Origin: Acidobacteriota bacterium
GTDB taxonomy: Bacteria > Acidobacteriota > Thermoanaerobaculia > Multivoradales > UBA5704
Length of the DNA: 5,278 nucleotides
Assembly (NCBI GenBank): GCA_003223675.1
Contig: QHVW01000297.1
Location: 1 to 5,278 of the forward strand
Reading direction: 5' to 3'
A program made the position numbers and the translations under genes. Below the pieces are notes generated by a model that was given only the letters and a program-made list of their open reading frames with translations, ran no database searches and was not told the origin of the DNA. Position 1 is the stretch's first letter, and the number at the start of each line of letters is the position of its first letter. Below, one piece after another: positions 1 through 5,278 of the stretch.

Positions 1-126
1 GAGAACCGAGGCCGCGGGGCGGAACGGGTGCTCCTGGGCCCCTTCGAAATAGCGATAGACCCGCGGATCGAGCGCCGGCGGGAAGAGGTCGAGGAGATCG
101 AGGCGGGAAGGAATGGGCTTGAGCAT
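1..126 (-). CDS. 5' end of an unidentified protein gene (cut by the left edge)
   Basis: An open frame of 42 codons begins with ATG at 126 and continues past the left edge without a stop. The start is supported by GGAAGGAG at 140-133 on the minus strand, 6 bases before the ATG, one of the best ribosome binding sites in the window. The visible N-terminus begins MLKPIPSRLDLLDLFPPALD and goes on through a Tyr/Phe-containing stretch (VYRYFEGAQEHPF, residues 23-35). No signal peptide or membrane segment is visible, so the product is probably cytoplasmic unless something later says otherwise. Codon use is GC-rich at third positions, like the cytochrome and propeller genes. I do not recognise the family from 42 residues. 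The gene reads away from the 400-base non-coding stretch, so its promoter should lie within 127-300. Confidence 0.7.
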   Translation of the reverse strand, partial: MLKPIPSRLDLLDLFPPALDPRVYRYFEGAQEHPFRPAASVL

Positions 127-222
127 GGTGCGCTCCTTCCAGGAAAAATAACGGTGGGCTGATTCCAGTCTACTCCTGATCTTCCCGAGACGCCCATGGC
201 TCCCGCCGCTGGTCCGGCCAGA

Positions 223-242
223 GGTTACAATATGGTTACAAT
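223..242. repeat. perfect 9-bp direct repeat, possible operator
   Basis: GGTTACAAT occurs at 223-231 and again at 234-242, separated by AT, so the copies start 11 bases apart, about one turn of the helix. It lies in a GC-rich surround and is about 97 bases upstream of the left gene's ATG. Each copy contains TACAAT, a 5-of-6 match to the -10 consensus on the plus strand, and reads ATTGTAACC on the minus strand. A tandem site for a DNA-binding protein is an inference. No regulator gene is in the window. Confidence 0.35.
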
Positions 243-310
243 CCCTCTCCCCAGACGGACCGTCCGCCCGCCGCCGCGGCGCGATCCATAGTACGCATCT
301 ATCACAACCA

Positions 311-469
311 TCATGACAGGCTATCAATATCCAATCTTTTGATGAGCGGCTCGTTTCCCACGGCAGCGAGCACCCTTCTCCAGTAGAGCCCAACTTCTTC
401 GATCTCGCCGTACCCAGGCGGGCTCCATGGCTTAAGGCGATCTGTGACCGGACCTCGCGGAAGCCCCAT
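311..469 (-). other. doubtful 52-codon open frame, possible gene remnant
   Basis: An ATG-started frame (467-469 read on the minus strand) runs to TGA at 313-311 and encodes 52 residues, with the segment GEIEEVGLYWRRVLAAVGNE at 21-40. Its composition looks more like a real protein than the Arg/Pro/Gly-rich frames that shadow genes in this DNA. About 20 of the 52 codons end in A or T, and it uses AGA and AGG, unlike the neighbouring genes, which end almost every codon in G or C. There is no Shine-Dalgarno sequence in front of the ATG: the bases there are a run of C. I do not recognise it. It could be the decayed 3' end of a lost or transferred gene, or chance. The frame stays open further upstream, antisense to the cytochrome gene, but that part is plainly a shadow. 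Confidence 0.2.
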
Positions 470-514
470 AGGGGGGTCTTGCGCGATTCGTATGGCCGGT
501 CCTTGTTGGCTGAA

Positions 515-520
515 AGGAGA
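515..520 (+). promoter_or_regulatory. ribosome binding site that fixes the cytochrome start
   Basis: AGGAGA within AAAGGAGA sits 6 bases before ATG 527. It decides between this ATG and the in-frame TTG at 479, which has no binding site and would add 16 charged residues ahead of the signal peptide. Confidence 0.75.
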
Positions 521-526
521 TGGAGA

Positions 527-1747
527 ATGAAGGGCACGAAGAGATGGAGGATCTCTGAGGGTCTCGTGTTGGCGACTCTGGCTGTGGCGGCACCTCTGGT
601 GTTCGCCTCCACGGAGGCGCCGGCGGGGTTCGACAATCTGACCAACGGCTTCACGACACAGACGCAGATGGACCTCGACCGGGCGACGTTCGATGAGTTC
701 GAGACCACCGCCGACGGCCTCGGCCCCGTCTACAACGCCCAGTCCTGCCGCGAGTGCCATCAGAACCCGGTGAGCGGCGCCACCAGCCAGGTGACCGAGT
801 TGCGGGCCGGCACCACCGACGGGTTCGGCAACTTCACCAATCCTCCGGGTGGATCGCTGATCAACGACCGCGCGATCAACCCGGCCATCCAGGAGCGCCT
901 CACCACCGCCTCCAACACGGTGGACAACCGCTCCTCGCTCAACGTCCTGGGCGACGGCTTCGTCGAGGCGATCGCCGACGCCACCTTCACCAACATCCAG
1001 AACGCCCAGCCCTCGGGGATGAAGGGGCAGATCATCCGGGTCCCCGTCTCGGAGGCTCCCGGCCAGACGCGGATCGGCCGGTTCGGCTGGAAGAACCAGA
1101 ACTCGAGCCTGCTCTCGTTCGCGGCCGACGCCTACCTCAACGAGATGGGCATCACCAGCCCGCTGCAGCCGACCGAGAACACCTCGATGGGCAATTCCGT
1201 CGCGGCGTTCGACACGGTCCCCGATCCGGAGGACGCGGCCACGGCGAGCGCGCCCAACGGGCCTGACGTCGAGGCCTTCACGCGCTTCATGCGCTCCACC
1301 AAGGTCCCGCCGCGTGACACGGCGCTGGCGGCCACCTCGGACGCCATCGCCGGCTCGAACCTGTTCGTCTCGATCGGCTGCAGCAACTGCCATACCCCCA
1401 GCATCACCACGGCTCCGACCGGCACCGTGATCAACGGCGGCAAGTTCACCGTCCCGGCGTCCCTGGGCGACCACATCATCCACCCCTACAGCGACTTCAT
1501 GCTGCACGACGTAGGGACGGGCGACGGCATCGTCCAGAACGGCGGCGCCTCGACGGCCAACAAGCTGCGCACGCCGCCGCTGTGGGGCCTGCGCACCCGC
1601 GCCCGCTTCATGCACGACCTGTTCAACACCACCCGCTTCAACGCCATCCAGCGGCACACGAACGAGGCGGAGCCGGTGATCCAGAACTTCATCAACCTGA
1701 GCACCACGCAGCAGAACCAGATCCTCACCTTCCTCAACTCGCTGTAA
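527..1747 (+). CDS. exported di-heme c-type cytochrome, DUF1111/DHOR family (putative thiol oxidoreductase or peroxidase)
   Basis: The 406-residue product begins with a signal peptide: basic start MKGTKRWR, hydrophobic stretch at 12-27, likely cleavage after VFA at 27. Two c-type heme motifs follow, CRECH at 74-78 and CSNCH at 285-289, giving two covalent hemes in the periplasm. Other segments typical of the di-heme oxidoreductase family (Pfam DHOR, formerly DUF1111) are GPVYNAQSC before heme 1, RFGWKNQ at 185-191, MLHDVGTGDG at 325-334, LRTPPLWGLR at 347-356, FMHDLF at 361-366 and a C-terminal helix ending in FLNSL. Length is near the family norm, somewhat on the short side. The family is loosely related to bacterial cytochrome c peroxidases, but its reaction and substrate are poorly defined, so electron transfer or peroxide reduction is an inference. 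Family members often sit beside imelysin-type iron-uptake genes; none is seen here. The gene stands alone, with a hairpin 8 bases after the stop. Confidence 0.92.
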   Translation: MKGTKRWRISEGLVLATLAVAAPLVFASTEAPAGFDNLTNGFTTQTQMDLDRATFDEFETTADGLGPVYNAQSCRECHQNPVSGATSQVTELRAGTTDGFGNFTNPPGGSLINDRAINPAIQERLTTASNTVDNRSSLNVLGDGFVEAIADATFTNIQNAQPSGMKGQIIRVPVSEAPGQTRIGRFGWKNQNSSLLSFAADAYLNEMGITSPLQPTENTSMGNSVAAFDTVPDPEDAATASAPNGPDVEAFTRFMRSTKVPPRDTALAATSDAIAGSNLFVSIGCSNCHTPSITTAPTGTVINGGKFTVPASLGDHIIHPYSDFMLHDVGTGDGIVQNGGASTANKLRTPPLWGLRTRARFMHDLFNTTRFNAIQRHTNEAEPVIQNFINLSTTQQNQILTFLNSL

Positions 1748-1755
1748 GCCCTCGG

Positions 1756-1784
1756 GGACCGGCCGGGCATGGCCTGGCCGGTCC
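1756..1784 (+). terminator. strong GC hairpin after the cytochrome gene
   Basis: GGACCGGCC at 1756-1764 pairs perfectly with GGCCGGTCC at 1776-1784. The inner bases extend the stem by three more pairs plus a G-T pair, leaving a three-base loop. It begins 8 bases after the TAA. Only two T follow before a run of C, so it is not a textbook intrinsic terminator. It may stop transcription with help, or protect the 3' end of the mRNA. Confidence 0.6.
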
Positions 1785-1798
1785 TTCCCGCCGTGGCG

Positions 1799-1807
1799 TG
1801 CTACACT
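1799..1807 (+). promoter_or_regulatory. candidate extended -10 promoter of the lipoprotein gene
   Basis: TG-C-TACACT fits the extended -10 form TGnTAnnnT. TACACT matches four of six consensus bases. It sits just after the preceding hairpin and would start transcription near 1814, giving a leader of about 36 bases before ATG 1850. No -35 element is recognisable, which is usual when an extended -10 is present. Confidence 0.4.
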
Positions 1808-1849
1808 GCTTTCAGCTTTTCGAACGCATCTCGAATCCGGGAGGTCTCC

Positions 1850-2122
1850 ATGCGAGGGAGCCGTGTCCGCCGTCTGTGGCCCGTCCTGTCTCTGTCGCTG
1901 CTGGCCGCGGGGTGCAACATGCCCAGCAGCGCGCCCACTCCATCCGCCGGCTCCAGCGCGGAAGCCGAGAAGACCCGGAAGATGGAGGAGAAGTCCGCGG
2001 AGTACCAGCGCCACGCCGAGGAGGTCCGCAACATGGAAGGGACCGAGCAGGAGAAGATCGACGCCATGAACAGCCTCGATCAGGAGCGCCGCGAGCTCAA
2101 TGAGATGAGCGAGGGGAAGTAG
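1850..2122 (+). CDS. small lipoprotein with charged helical tail
   Basis: The product has 90 residues. A lipoprotein signal peptide is clear: MRGSRVRR, then hydrophobic LWPVLSLSLLAAG, then Cys22 in the lipobox LAAGC. Mature lipoprotein would start at Cys22, followed by a Pro/Ser/Ala linker (23-37) and a highly charged stretch from about 38 to 90, rich in Glu, Lys and Arg, that should form a long helix or coiled coil. The layout recalls small Lpp-like or stalk-type envelope lipoproteins, but no family is recognised and no function is assigned. GGGAGG at 1839-1844, five bases before the ATG, selects this start over an upstream in-frame ATG at 1769 that lies inside the hairpin and would spoil the signal sequence. 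The last 26 bases overlap the 57-codon gene on the other strand. Asn/Met at +2/+3 after the Cys gives no inner-membrane retention signal. Confidence 0.85.
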   Translation: MRGSRVRRLWPVLSLSLLAAGCNMPSSAPTPSAGSSAEAEKTRKMEEKSAEYQRHAEEVRNMEGTEQEKIDAMNSLDQERRELNEMSEGK

Positions 2123-2270
2123 GGGCGGGATTCAATGCATCCTCTAGGGAGCGCCAAGCCTTGGACATGACGGCAGGGTCCGCCAGGTCCAAGCCGCGCA
2201 TCGTGGACAGAGCTTCGACCTCCTCACGCCGGGCCTCTGCTTGCAGGGCCTCAAGAGAAATTTCTTCCAT
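2097..2270 (-). CDS. 57-codon gene of unknown function
   Basis: ATG at 2270 is preceded by AGGGAGG at 2284-2278, a strong ribosome binding site with a 7-base spacer. The 57-residue product starts MEEISLEALQAEARREEVEA and continues with a Met/Asp/Ala-containing segment to a Pro/Ser tail, ending at TGA 2099-2097. Residues 1-25 and 33-47 look helical and amphipathic, and the first half is acidic. There is no Cys, signal peptide or membrane span. Third positions are much less GC-biased than in neighbouring genes (about 22 of 57 codons end in A or T), which could mean foreign origin or weak selection. The gene lies 58 bases after the barrel gene on the same strand, with the AAGGAC array in between, so the two may be co-transcribed. 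Its 3' end overlaps the lipoprotein gene. Size and acidity would suit an antitoxin or small adaptor, but no toxin gene is present and I assign no function. Confidence 0.6.
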   Translation of the reverse strand: MEEISLEALQAEARREEVEALSTMRGLDLADPAVMSKAWRSLEDALNPAPTSPRSSH

Positions 2271-2277
2271 GGCACAA

Positions 2278-2284
2278 CCTCCCT
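2278..2284 (-). promoter_or_regulatory. ribosome binding site of the 57-codon gene
   Basis: AGGGAGG on the minus strand, seven bases before ATG 2270, is the main reason for calling this short gene. It follows directly after the last AAGGAC unit of the repeat array and keeps the array's purine-rich character. Confidence 0.6.
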
Positions 2285-2329
2285 ATGGTCCTTGTTGTCC
2301 TTGCAGTCCTTTGGGTCCTTTGGGTCCTT
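2285..2329 (-). repeat. five tandem 9-base AAGGACnnn units
   Basis: On the minus strand AAGGAC begins at 2329, 2320, 2311, 2302 and 2293, a perfect 9-base period. The three variable bases are CCA, CCA, TGC, AAC and CAT. The first unit shares its first A with the TGA stop of the barrel gene, and the array ends at the ribosome binding site of the 57-codon gene, so it fills nearly all of the 58-base gap. One frame through it reads a Lys-Asp-x repeat, but that frame has only a TTG start without a binding site and turns into shadow sequence downstream, so I treat the array as a leader or spacer element, not as coding. Confidence 0.8.
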
Positions 2330-2987
2330 CAAAACCTATACGAAAACCCCCCCGCCACCACTATCGCGTGGACGTCGATCTTCTCCTCCTTCTGCACCAC
2401 CCCTGAGGAGCCGACCACGAAGATCGACTGCGCGAAGGGGCGGTAGGTCACGTCGAGGTCGGCGGTCCAGGGCCCCTTCAGGGGGATCTTGAGGCCGGCG
2501 CCGGTGATCAGGGCGATGTGGTCCGGACGGCGGAGGCCGGTGACCCCAGAGGCGGCCAGCGCCGGCTTCACCAAGGAGGAGACGAGCAGGTAGGTGATTC
2601 CCCCTTCGACATAGGGCACCACCCGGACGAACCGCCGGGCGCGGATCTGCGCCAGCAACGAGAGCGGCACCAGCTCGACGTTCCCTCCCGAGCCGGAGGG
2701 GGCGGCGCTCCCCGAGAGCCGGATCTCCGGCCGCGCGGAGCTCGCCATGAAGCGGGTCGACAGGGTGTCGTTCCACTGGGTGGTGAGCGCGGCGCCGAAG
2801 CCGGGCGCGCTGCCGAGGGTGACGTGGAAACCGGGCTGGAGATCGAGCCCGGCCGTCCGCGGCTCCAGGCCCAGGCCGAAGGCGCTCACCCCACCGCCGG
2901 CGGCCAGCGGAGCTCCAGGTAGGCGAGCAGGGGCGAGGCGGTGAGCGCCGGGAGCGCGAGGGTGAGGAGGACGAGGGGCTTTCGCAT
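2329..2987 (-). CDS. OmpW-like outer-membrane beta-barrel protein, split by a -1 frameshift
   Basis: ATG at 2987 opens a frame with a clear signal peptide (MRKPLVLLTLALPALT, likely cleavage near 22 after LLA), but this frame stops at TGA 2888-2886 after 33 residues. The barrel continues in the -1 frame from GTG 2889 to TGA 2331-2329. Joined, they give 219 residues, the usual size of OmpW-type eight-strand barrels. Segments that fit are alternating strands from about 34, GFGAALTTQWN at 63-73, VVPYVEGGITYLL at 123-135, ITGAGLKIPL at 161-170, WTADLDVTYRPF at 174-185, and a C-terminal strand ending GGFSYRF, with the terminal Phe that BAM recognises. OmpW proteins are narrow channels for small hydrophobic molecules; the substrate here is unknown. 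The break falls at a run of four G (2892-2889); a fifth G would restore one frame. It may be an assembly error, a real lesion, phase variation or recoding. The ribosome binding site GGGAG is at 3000-2996. Transcription is divergent from the propeller gene. Confidence 0.72.
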
Positions 2988-2993
2988 GGCGGT

Positions 2994-3016
2994 CTCTCCC
3001 TTCCTGCCGGGGAGAG
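2994..3016 (-). promoter_or_regulatory. hairpin covering the ribosome binding site of the barrel gene
   Basis: On the minus strand CTCTCCC (3016-3010) pairs perfectly with GGGAGAG (3000-2994), with a 9-base loop. GGGAGAG contains the ribosome binding site of the barrel gene, 6 bases from ATG 2987, so the folded leader would hide it. The same inverted repeat could instead be a protein-binding site between the two divergent promoters. The pairing is seen in the sequence; control of translation is inferred. Confidence 0.35.
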
Positions 3017-3024
3017 TCTATGAT
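3015..3024. promoter_or_regulatory. candidate overlapping divergent -10 elements
   Basis: TATGAT at 3019-3024 on the plus strand matches five of six -10 consensus bases, 48 bases before the propeller start. TAGACT at 3020-3015 on the minus strand is a weaker -10, 27 bases before the barrel start; the same TAGACT precedes the left-edge gene at 172-167. No convincing -35 hexamer accompanies either. If both are used, the two promoters overlap and would compete. Confidence 0.25.
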
Positions 3025-3072
3025 GAGGCCCGCCAAACGGATTGCGATCTTCTTCCCGCACGGAGACCGTTC

Positions 3073-5278
3073 ATGCCTCTACGCCGTCTGCTCTCTGCTC
3101 TCTTCCTCCTGGCCAGCTCCACCGCCTTCGCGGCCGTCGATCCGTCGCTGCTCCAGGATCTCCGCTGGCGCCTGATCGGCCCGTTCCGCGGCGGCCGGGT
3201 GCTCGCGGTGACCGGCGTTCCGGGCGAGCCGGAGCACTTCTACTTCGGCGGCGTCAACGGCGGCGTCTGGGAGACCCGCGACGCCGGCCGCACCTGGCAG
3301 CCGGTCTTCGATGGGCAGCCGATCGGCTCGATCGGCGCGCTGGCCGTGGCCCCCTCGAATCCGCGGGTGATCTACGTCGGCTCCGGCGAGGCGGACATGC
3401 GCTCGGACATCGCGCAGGGGAACGGCATGTACAAGTCGATGGACGGCGGCCGCACCTGGTCCCACATCGGCCTCGCGGATTCGCAGCAGATCGGGCGCGT
3501 GCTGGTCCACCCCCGCGATCCCGACGTGGTCTTCGTGGCGGCGCTGGGCCACCCCTACGGCCCCAACGCCGAGCGCGGAGTGTTCCGCTCGCGCGACGGC
3601 GGCAAGACCTGGCGGAAGGTGCTCTATAAGGATGAAAACACCGGCGCCACCGACCTCGCCTTCGAGCCGGGGAATCCGGAGGTGATCTACGCCGCCCTCT
3701 GGCAGACGCGGCGTACTCCGTGGCACATCTATCCGCCGTCGAGCGGCCCCGGCGGCGGCCTCTACAAGTCGATCGACGGCGGCGAGCACTGGACGCAGAT
3801 CACCGGCCACGGCTTTCCCGACAAGCCCGGGCGCATCGGTCTCGCCGCGGCGCCCAACCGGCCGCGGCGGCTCTACGCCATGGTGGACGTGCCGGACGTG
3901 GGAGGGATCTACCGCTCGGACGACGCCGGCGCCACCTGGACCCACGGGAGCGGCGACGACCGGGTCTGGGGGCGCGGCTGGTACTTCGCCGGCATCACGG
4001 TCGAGCCCGGCAACGCCGACGTGATCTACGCCTGCAACACCGCGCTCTACCGCTCGGAGGACGGCGGCAAGACCTTCGTGCCGGTCAAGGGGGCGCCCGG
4101 CGGGGACGACTATCACCAGCTCTGGATCGATCCCGAGGCGCCCCGGCGGCGCATCCTGGGGGTGGATCAGGGGACGGTGGTGTCGGTGGACGGCGGCGAG
4201 ACCTGGAGCTCCTGGTTCAACCAGCCGACCGGCCAGTTCTACCACGTGAGCACCGACAACCGGTTCCCCTACTGGGTCTACGGCTCGCAGCAGGACTCGG
4301 GCGCCGCCGGGGTGCCCAGCCGCACCAACGCCTACGACGGCATCGCCATCACCGAGTTTCGCGAGGTCACCGCGGGGGGTGAGAGCGACGAGATCGCCCC
4401 CGATCCACAAGACCCGCAGATCCTCTACGGCGGCCGGGTGGAGAAGCTCGACCTGCGCACGATGCAGACGCGGACGGTCGATCCGGCGCTGGCCTATCCG
4501 GACCTCTACCGGGGCACCTGGACGCTGCCGATCGTCTTCTCGCCGCGCGATCCCAAGGTGCTGTATTTCTCCTACCAGCGGCTGTTCCGCACCGCGGACG
4601 GCGGCGAGCACTGGACGGCGATCAGCCCCGACCTCACGCGGGAGGCCCCGGGCGTGCCGCCCAACCTCGATCCCCCCACGGCGGCGAACCGGCCAGGGGA
4701 GGGGAGCCGCTTCGGCGTGATCTACACGATCGCGCCCTCGCGCACGGCCAACCACGACCTCTGGGTGGGGACCGACGACGGCCTGATCTGGCGCACCCAC
4801 GACGAGGGGGCGCACTGGGACAACGTCACCCCGGCCGGGCTCGGGCCCTGGTCCAAGGTGGGGATCCTCGACGCCTCGCATTTCGATCCCGAGACCGCCT
4901 ACGCGGCGGTCGACCGCCACCGGCTGGACGACGTCAAGCCCTACATCTACCGCACCCACGACGGTGGCCGGCACTGGGACCTCGTCGCCTCCGGCATCCC
5001 GGACGGCAGCTTCGTCAACGCCGTGCGCGAGGACGCGGTGCGCAAGGGGCTGCTCTACGCCGGCACGGAGAGGGGGGTGTACGTCTCCTTCGACGACGGC
5101 GATCACTGGCAGCCGTTGCAGCTCAACCTGCCGGTAACCTCGGTGCGGGATCTGGACGTCCACGGCGAGGACCTGGTGATCGCCACCCACGGCCGCGCCT
5201 TCTGGGTGCTGGACGGCCTGGCGCCGCTGCGCCAGCTCGACGCCCGGGTGGAGGGGGCCGCCGCCTGGCTGTTCAAGC
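3073..5278 (+). CDS. secreted Asp-box (BNR) beta-propeller protein, 'glycosyl hydrolase'/sortilin-like group, cut by the right edge
   Basis: The frame is open from ATG 3073 to the edge, giving 735 codons without a stop. CGGAGA at 3061-3066 is the ribosome binding site. A signal peptide (MPLRRLLSALFLLASS, cleavage after AFA at 20) directs export. After the family-typical LRWRLIGPFRGGRV (about 30-43) come eleven Asp-box motifs of the S/T-x-D-x-G-x-T/H-W/F type, starting at residues 68, 122, 173, 233, 282, 328, 371, 507, 575, 628 and 672. The first seven are 43-60 residues apart, as expected for a seven-bladed propeller. The last four suggest a second propeller. ATHGRAFWVLDGL at 704-716 is typical of this family just before its C-terminal domain; relatives are often around 1000 residues, so roughly a quarter is probably missing. 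Databases label relatives glycosyl hydrolase, BNR or VPS10/sortilin-like, but Asp boxes are structural and not catalytic, so enzyme activity is unproven. Such proteins are numerous in Acidobacteriota. Confidence 0.9.
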   Translation, partial: MPLRRLLSALFLLASSTAFAAVDPSLLQDLRWRLIGPFRGGRVLAVTGVPGEPEHFYFGGVNGGVWETRDAGRTWQPVFDGQPIGSIGALAVAPSNPRVIYVGSGEADMRSDIAQGNGMYKSMDGGRTWSHIGLADSQQIGRVLVHPRDPDVVFVAALGHPYGPNAERGVFRSRDGGKTWRKVLYKDENTGATDLAFEPGNPEVIYAALWQTRRTPWHIYPPSSGPGGGLYKSIDGGEHWTQITGHGFPDKPGRIGLAAAPNRPRRLYAMVDVPDVGGIYRSDDAGATWTHGSGDDRVWGRGWYFAGITVEPGNADVIYACNTALYRSEDGGKTFVPVKGAPGGDDYHQLWIDPEAPRRRILGVDQGTVVSVDGGETWSSWFNQPTGQFYHVSTDNRFPYWVYGSQQDSGAAGVPSRTNAYDGIAITEFREVTAGGESDEIAPDPQDPQILYGGRVEKLDLRTMQTRTVDPALAYPDLYRGTWTLPIVFSPRDPKVLYFSYQRLFRTADGGEHWTAISPDLTREAPGVPPNLDPPTAANRPGEGSRFGVIYTIAPSRTANHDLWVGTDDGLIWRTHDEGAHWDNVTPAGLGPWSKVGILDASHFDPETAYAAVDRHRLDDVKPYIYRTHDGGRHWDLVASGIPDGSFVNAVREDAVRKGLLYAGTERGVYVSFDDGDHWQPLQLNLPVTSVRDLDVHGEDLVIATHGRAFWVLDGLAPLRQLDARVEGAAAWLFK

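Larger units (their letters stand above)
127..526. other. 400-base intergenic stretch between divergent genes
   Basis: This gap separates the left-edge gene (minus) from the cytochrome gene (plus), so it should carry promoters for both. It contains the two ribosome binding sites, a 9-bp direct repeat at 223-242, a short inverted repeat GACGG-A-CCGTC at 254-264, an AT-richer patch at about 300-345, and a doubtful minus-strand frame at 311-469. No clear -35/-10 pair was found in either direction. TAGACT at 172-167 on the minus strand is a possible -10 for the left gene, 40 bases before its ATG, but has no matching -35. No tRNA, attachment site or terminal inverted repeat of a mobile element was seen. 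Confidence 0.6.

Noticed and set aside
196..291. 31-codon plus-strand frame upstream of the cytochrome
   Set aside because: No ribosome binding site, Pro/Arg-rich composition, and it spans the direct repeat.
479..526. TTG 479 as the start of the cytochrome
   Set aside because: No ribosome binding site, and it would add a charged 16-residue extension before a good signal peptide. ATG 527 has AGGAGA at the right distance.
311..2014. 567-codon open frame on the minus strand across the cytochrome gene
   Set aside because: Most of it is an Arg/Gly/Val-rich shadow of the cytochrome and lipoprotein genes. Only the last 52 codons, outside those genes, deserved a separate low-confidence entry.
2154..2164. 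CCAAG-C-CTTGG inverted repeat as a terminator for the lipoprotein gene
   Set aside because: The loop would be a single base, there is no T run, and it lies inside the 57-codon gene.
2285..2329. The 9-base repeat array as a CRISPR array
   Set aside because: Units are 9 bases with only three variable positions, far too short for CRISPR repeats and spacers, and there are no cas genes.
2144..2332. Lys-Asp-x repeat protein reading through the AAGGAC array
   Set aside because: It needs a TTG start without a binding site, and after the repeat it becomes a Cys/Trp/Arg-rich shadow of the 57-codon gene.
2890..3036. N-terminal extension of the barrel frame from ATG 3036
   Set aside because: It has no signal peptide and is Arg/Pro/His-rich. 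The signal peptide with a ribosome binding site lies in the other frame from ATG 2987.
2336..3061. 241-codon minus-strand frame across the barrel gene
   Set aside because: Arg/Pro-rich with no signal peptide or barrel pattern. The neighbouring frame carries the strand pattern and terminal Phe.
3079..5190. 703-codon open frame on the minus strand
   Set aside because: It is antisense to the Asp-box propeller gene, is rich in Arg, Val, Ala and Gly, shows no domain, and stays open only because the sense gene uses G or C at third positions.

Overview
The window is GC-rich chromosomal DNA of an environmental bacterium with a Gram-negative type envelope. The protein set (secreted di-heme cytochrome, small lipoprotein, outer-membrane barrel, large secreted Asp-box propeller protein) and the strong preference for G or C at third codon positions fit Acidobacteriota or a related phylum such as Gemmatimonadota. 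This placement is inferred from gene content only.

Layout. 1-126 (minus) is the 5' end of a gene that runs off the left edge and is not identified. 127-526 is a 400-base stretch without a convincing gene. It holds a 9-bp direct repeat at one-helical-turn spacing and a doubtful 52-codon frame with unusual codon use. 527-1747 (plus) is an exported di-heme oxidoreductase of the DUF1111/DHOR type, followed by a strong hairpin. 1850-2122 (plus) is a 90-residue lipoprotein with a charged helical tail. 2097-2270 (minus) is a 57-codon gene with a good ribosome binding site, overlapping the lipoprotein gene tail to tail. Its leader is an array of five AAGGAC units at exact 9-base spacing. 2329-2987 (minus) is an OmpW-like outer-membrane barrel whose signal peptide and barrel lie in different frames, one base apart at a run of four G. 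3073 to the right edge (plus) is the first 735 codons of a secreted BNR/Asp-box beta-propeller protein of the 'glycosyl hydrolase / sortilin-like' group, divergent from the barrel gene.

All four longer proteins act at or beyond the inner membrane: periplasmic electron transfer, lipid-anchored envelope, outer-membrane channel, secreted or periplasmic propeller. Nothing shows that they form one pathway. The cytochrome and lipoprotein genes appear to be separate transcription units. The barrel gene and the 57-codon gene could share a transcript. I see no rRNA, tRNA, CRISPR array, integrase, transposase or recognisable defence system. The points most worth checking are the barrel frameshift, the AAGGAC array with the small gene behind it, and the hairpin that would cover the barrel gene's ribosome binding site.
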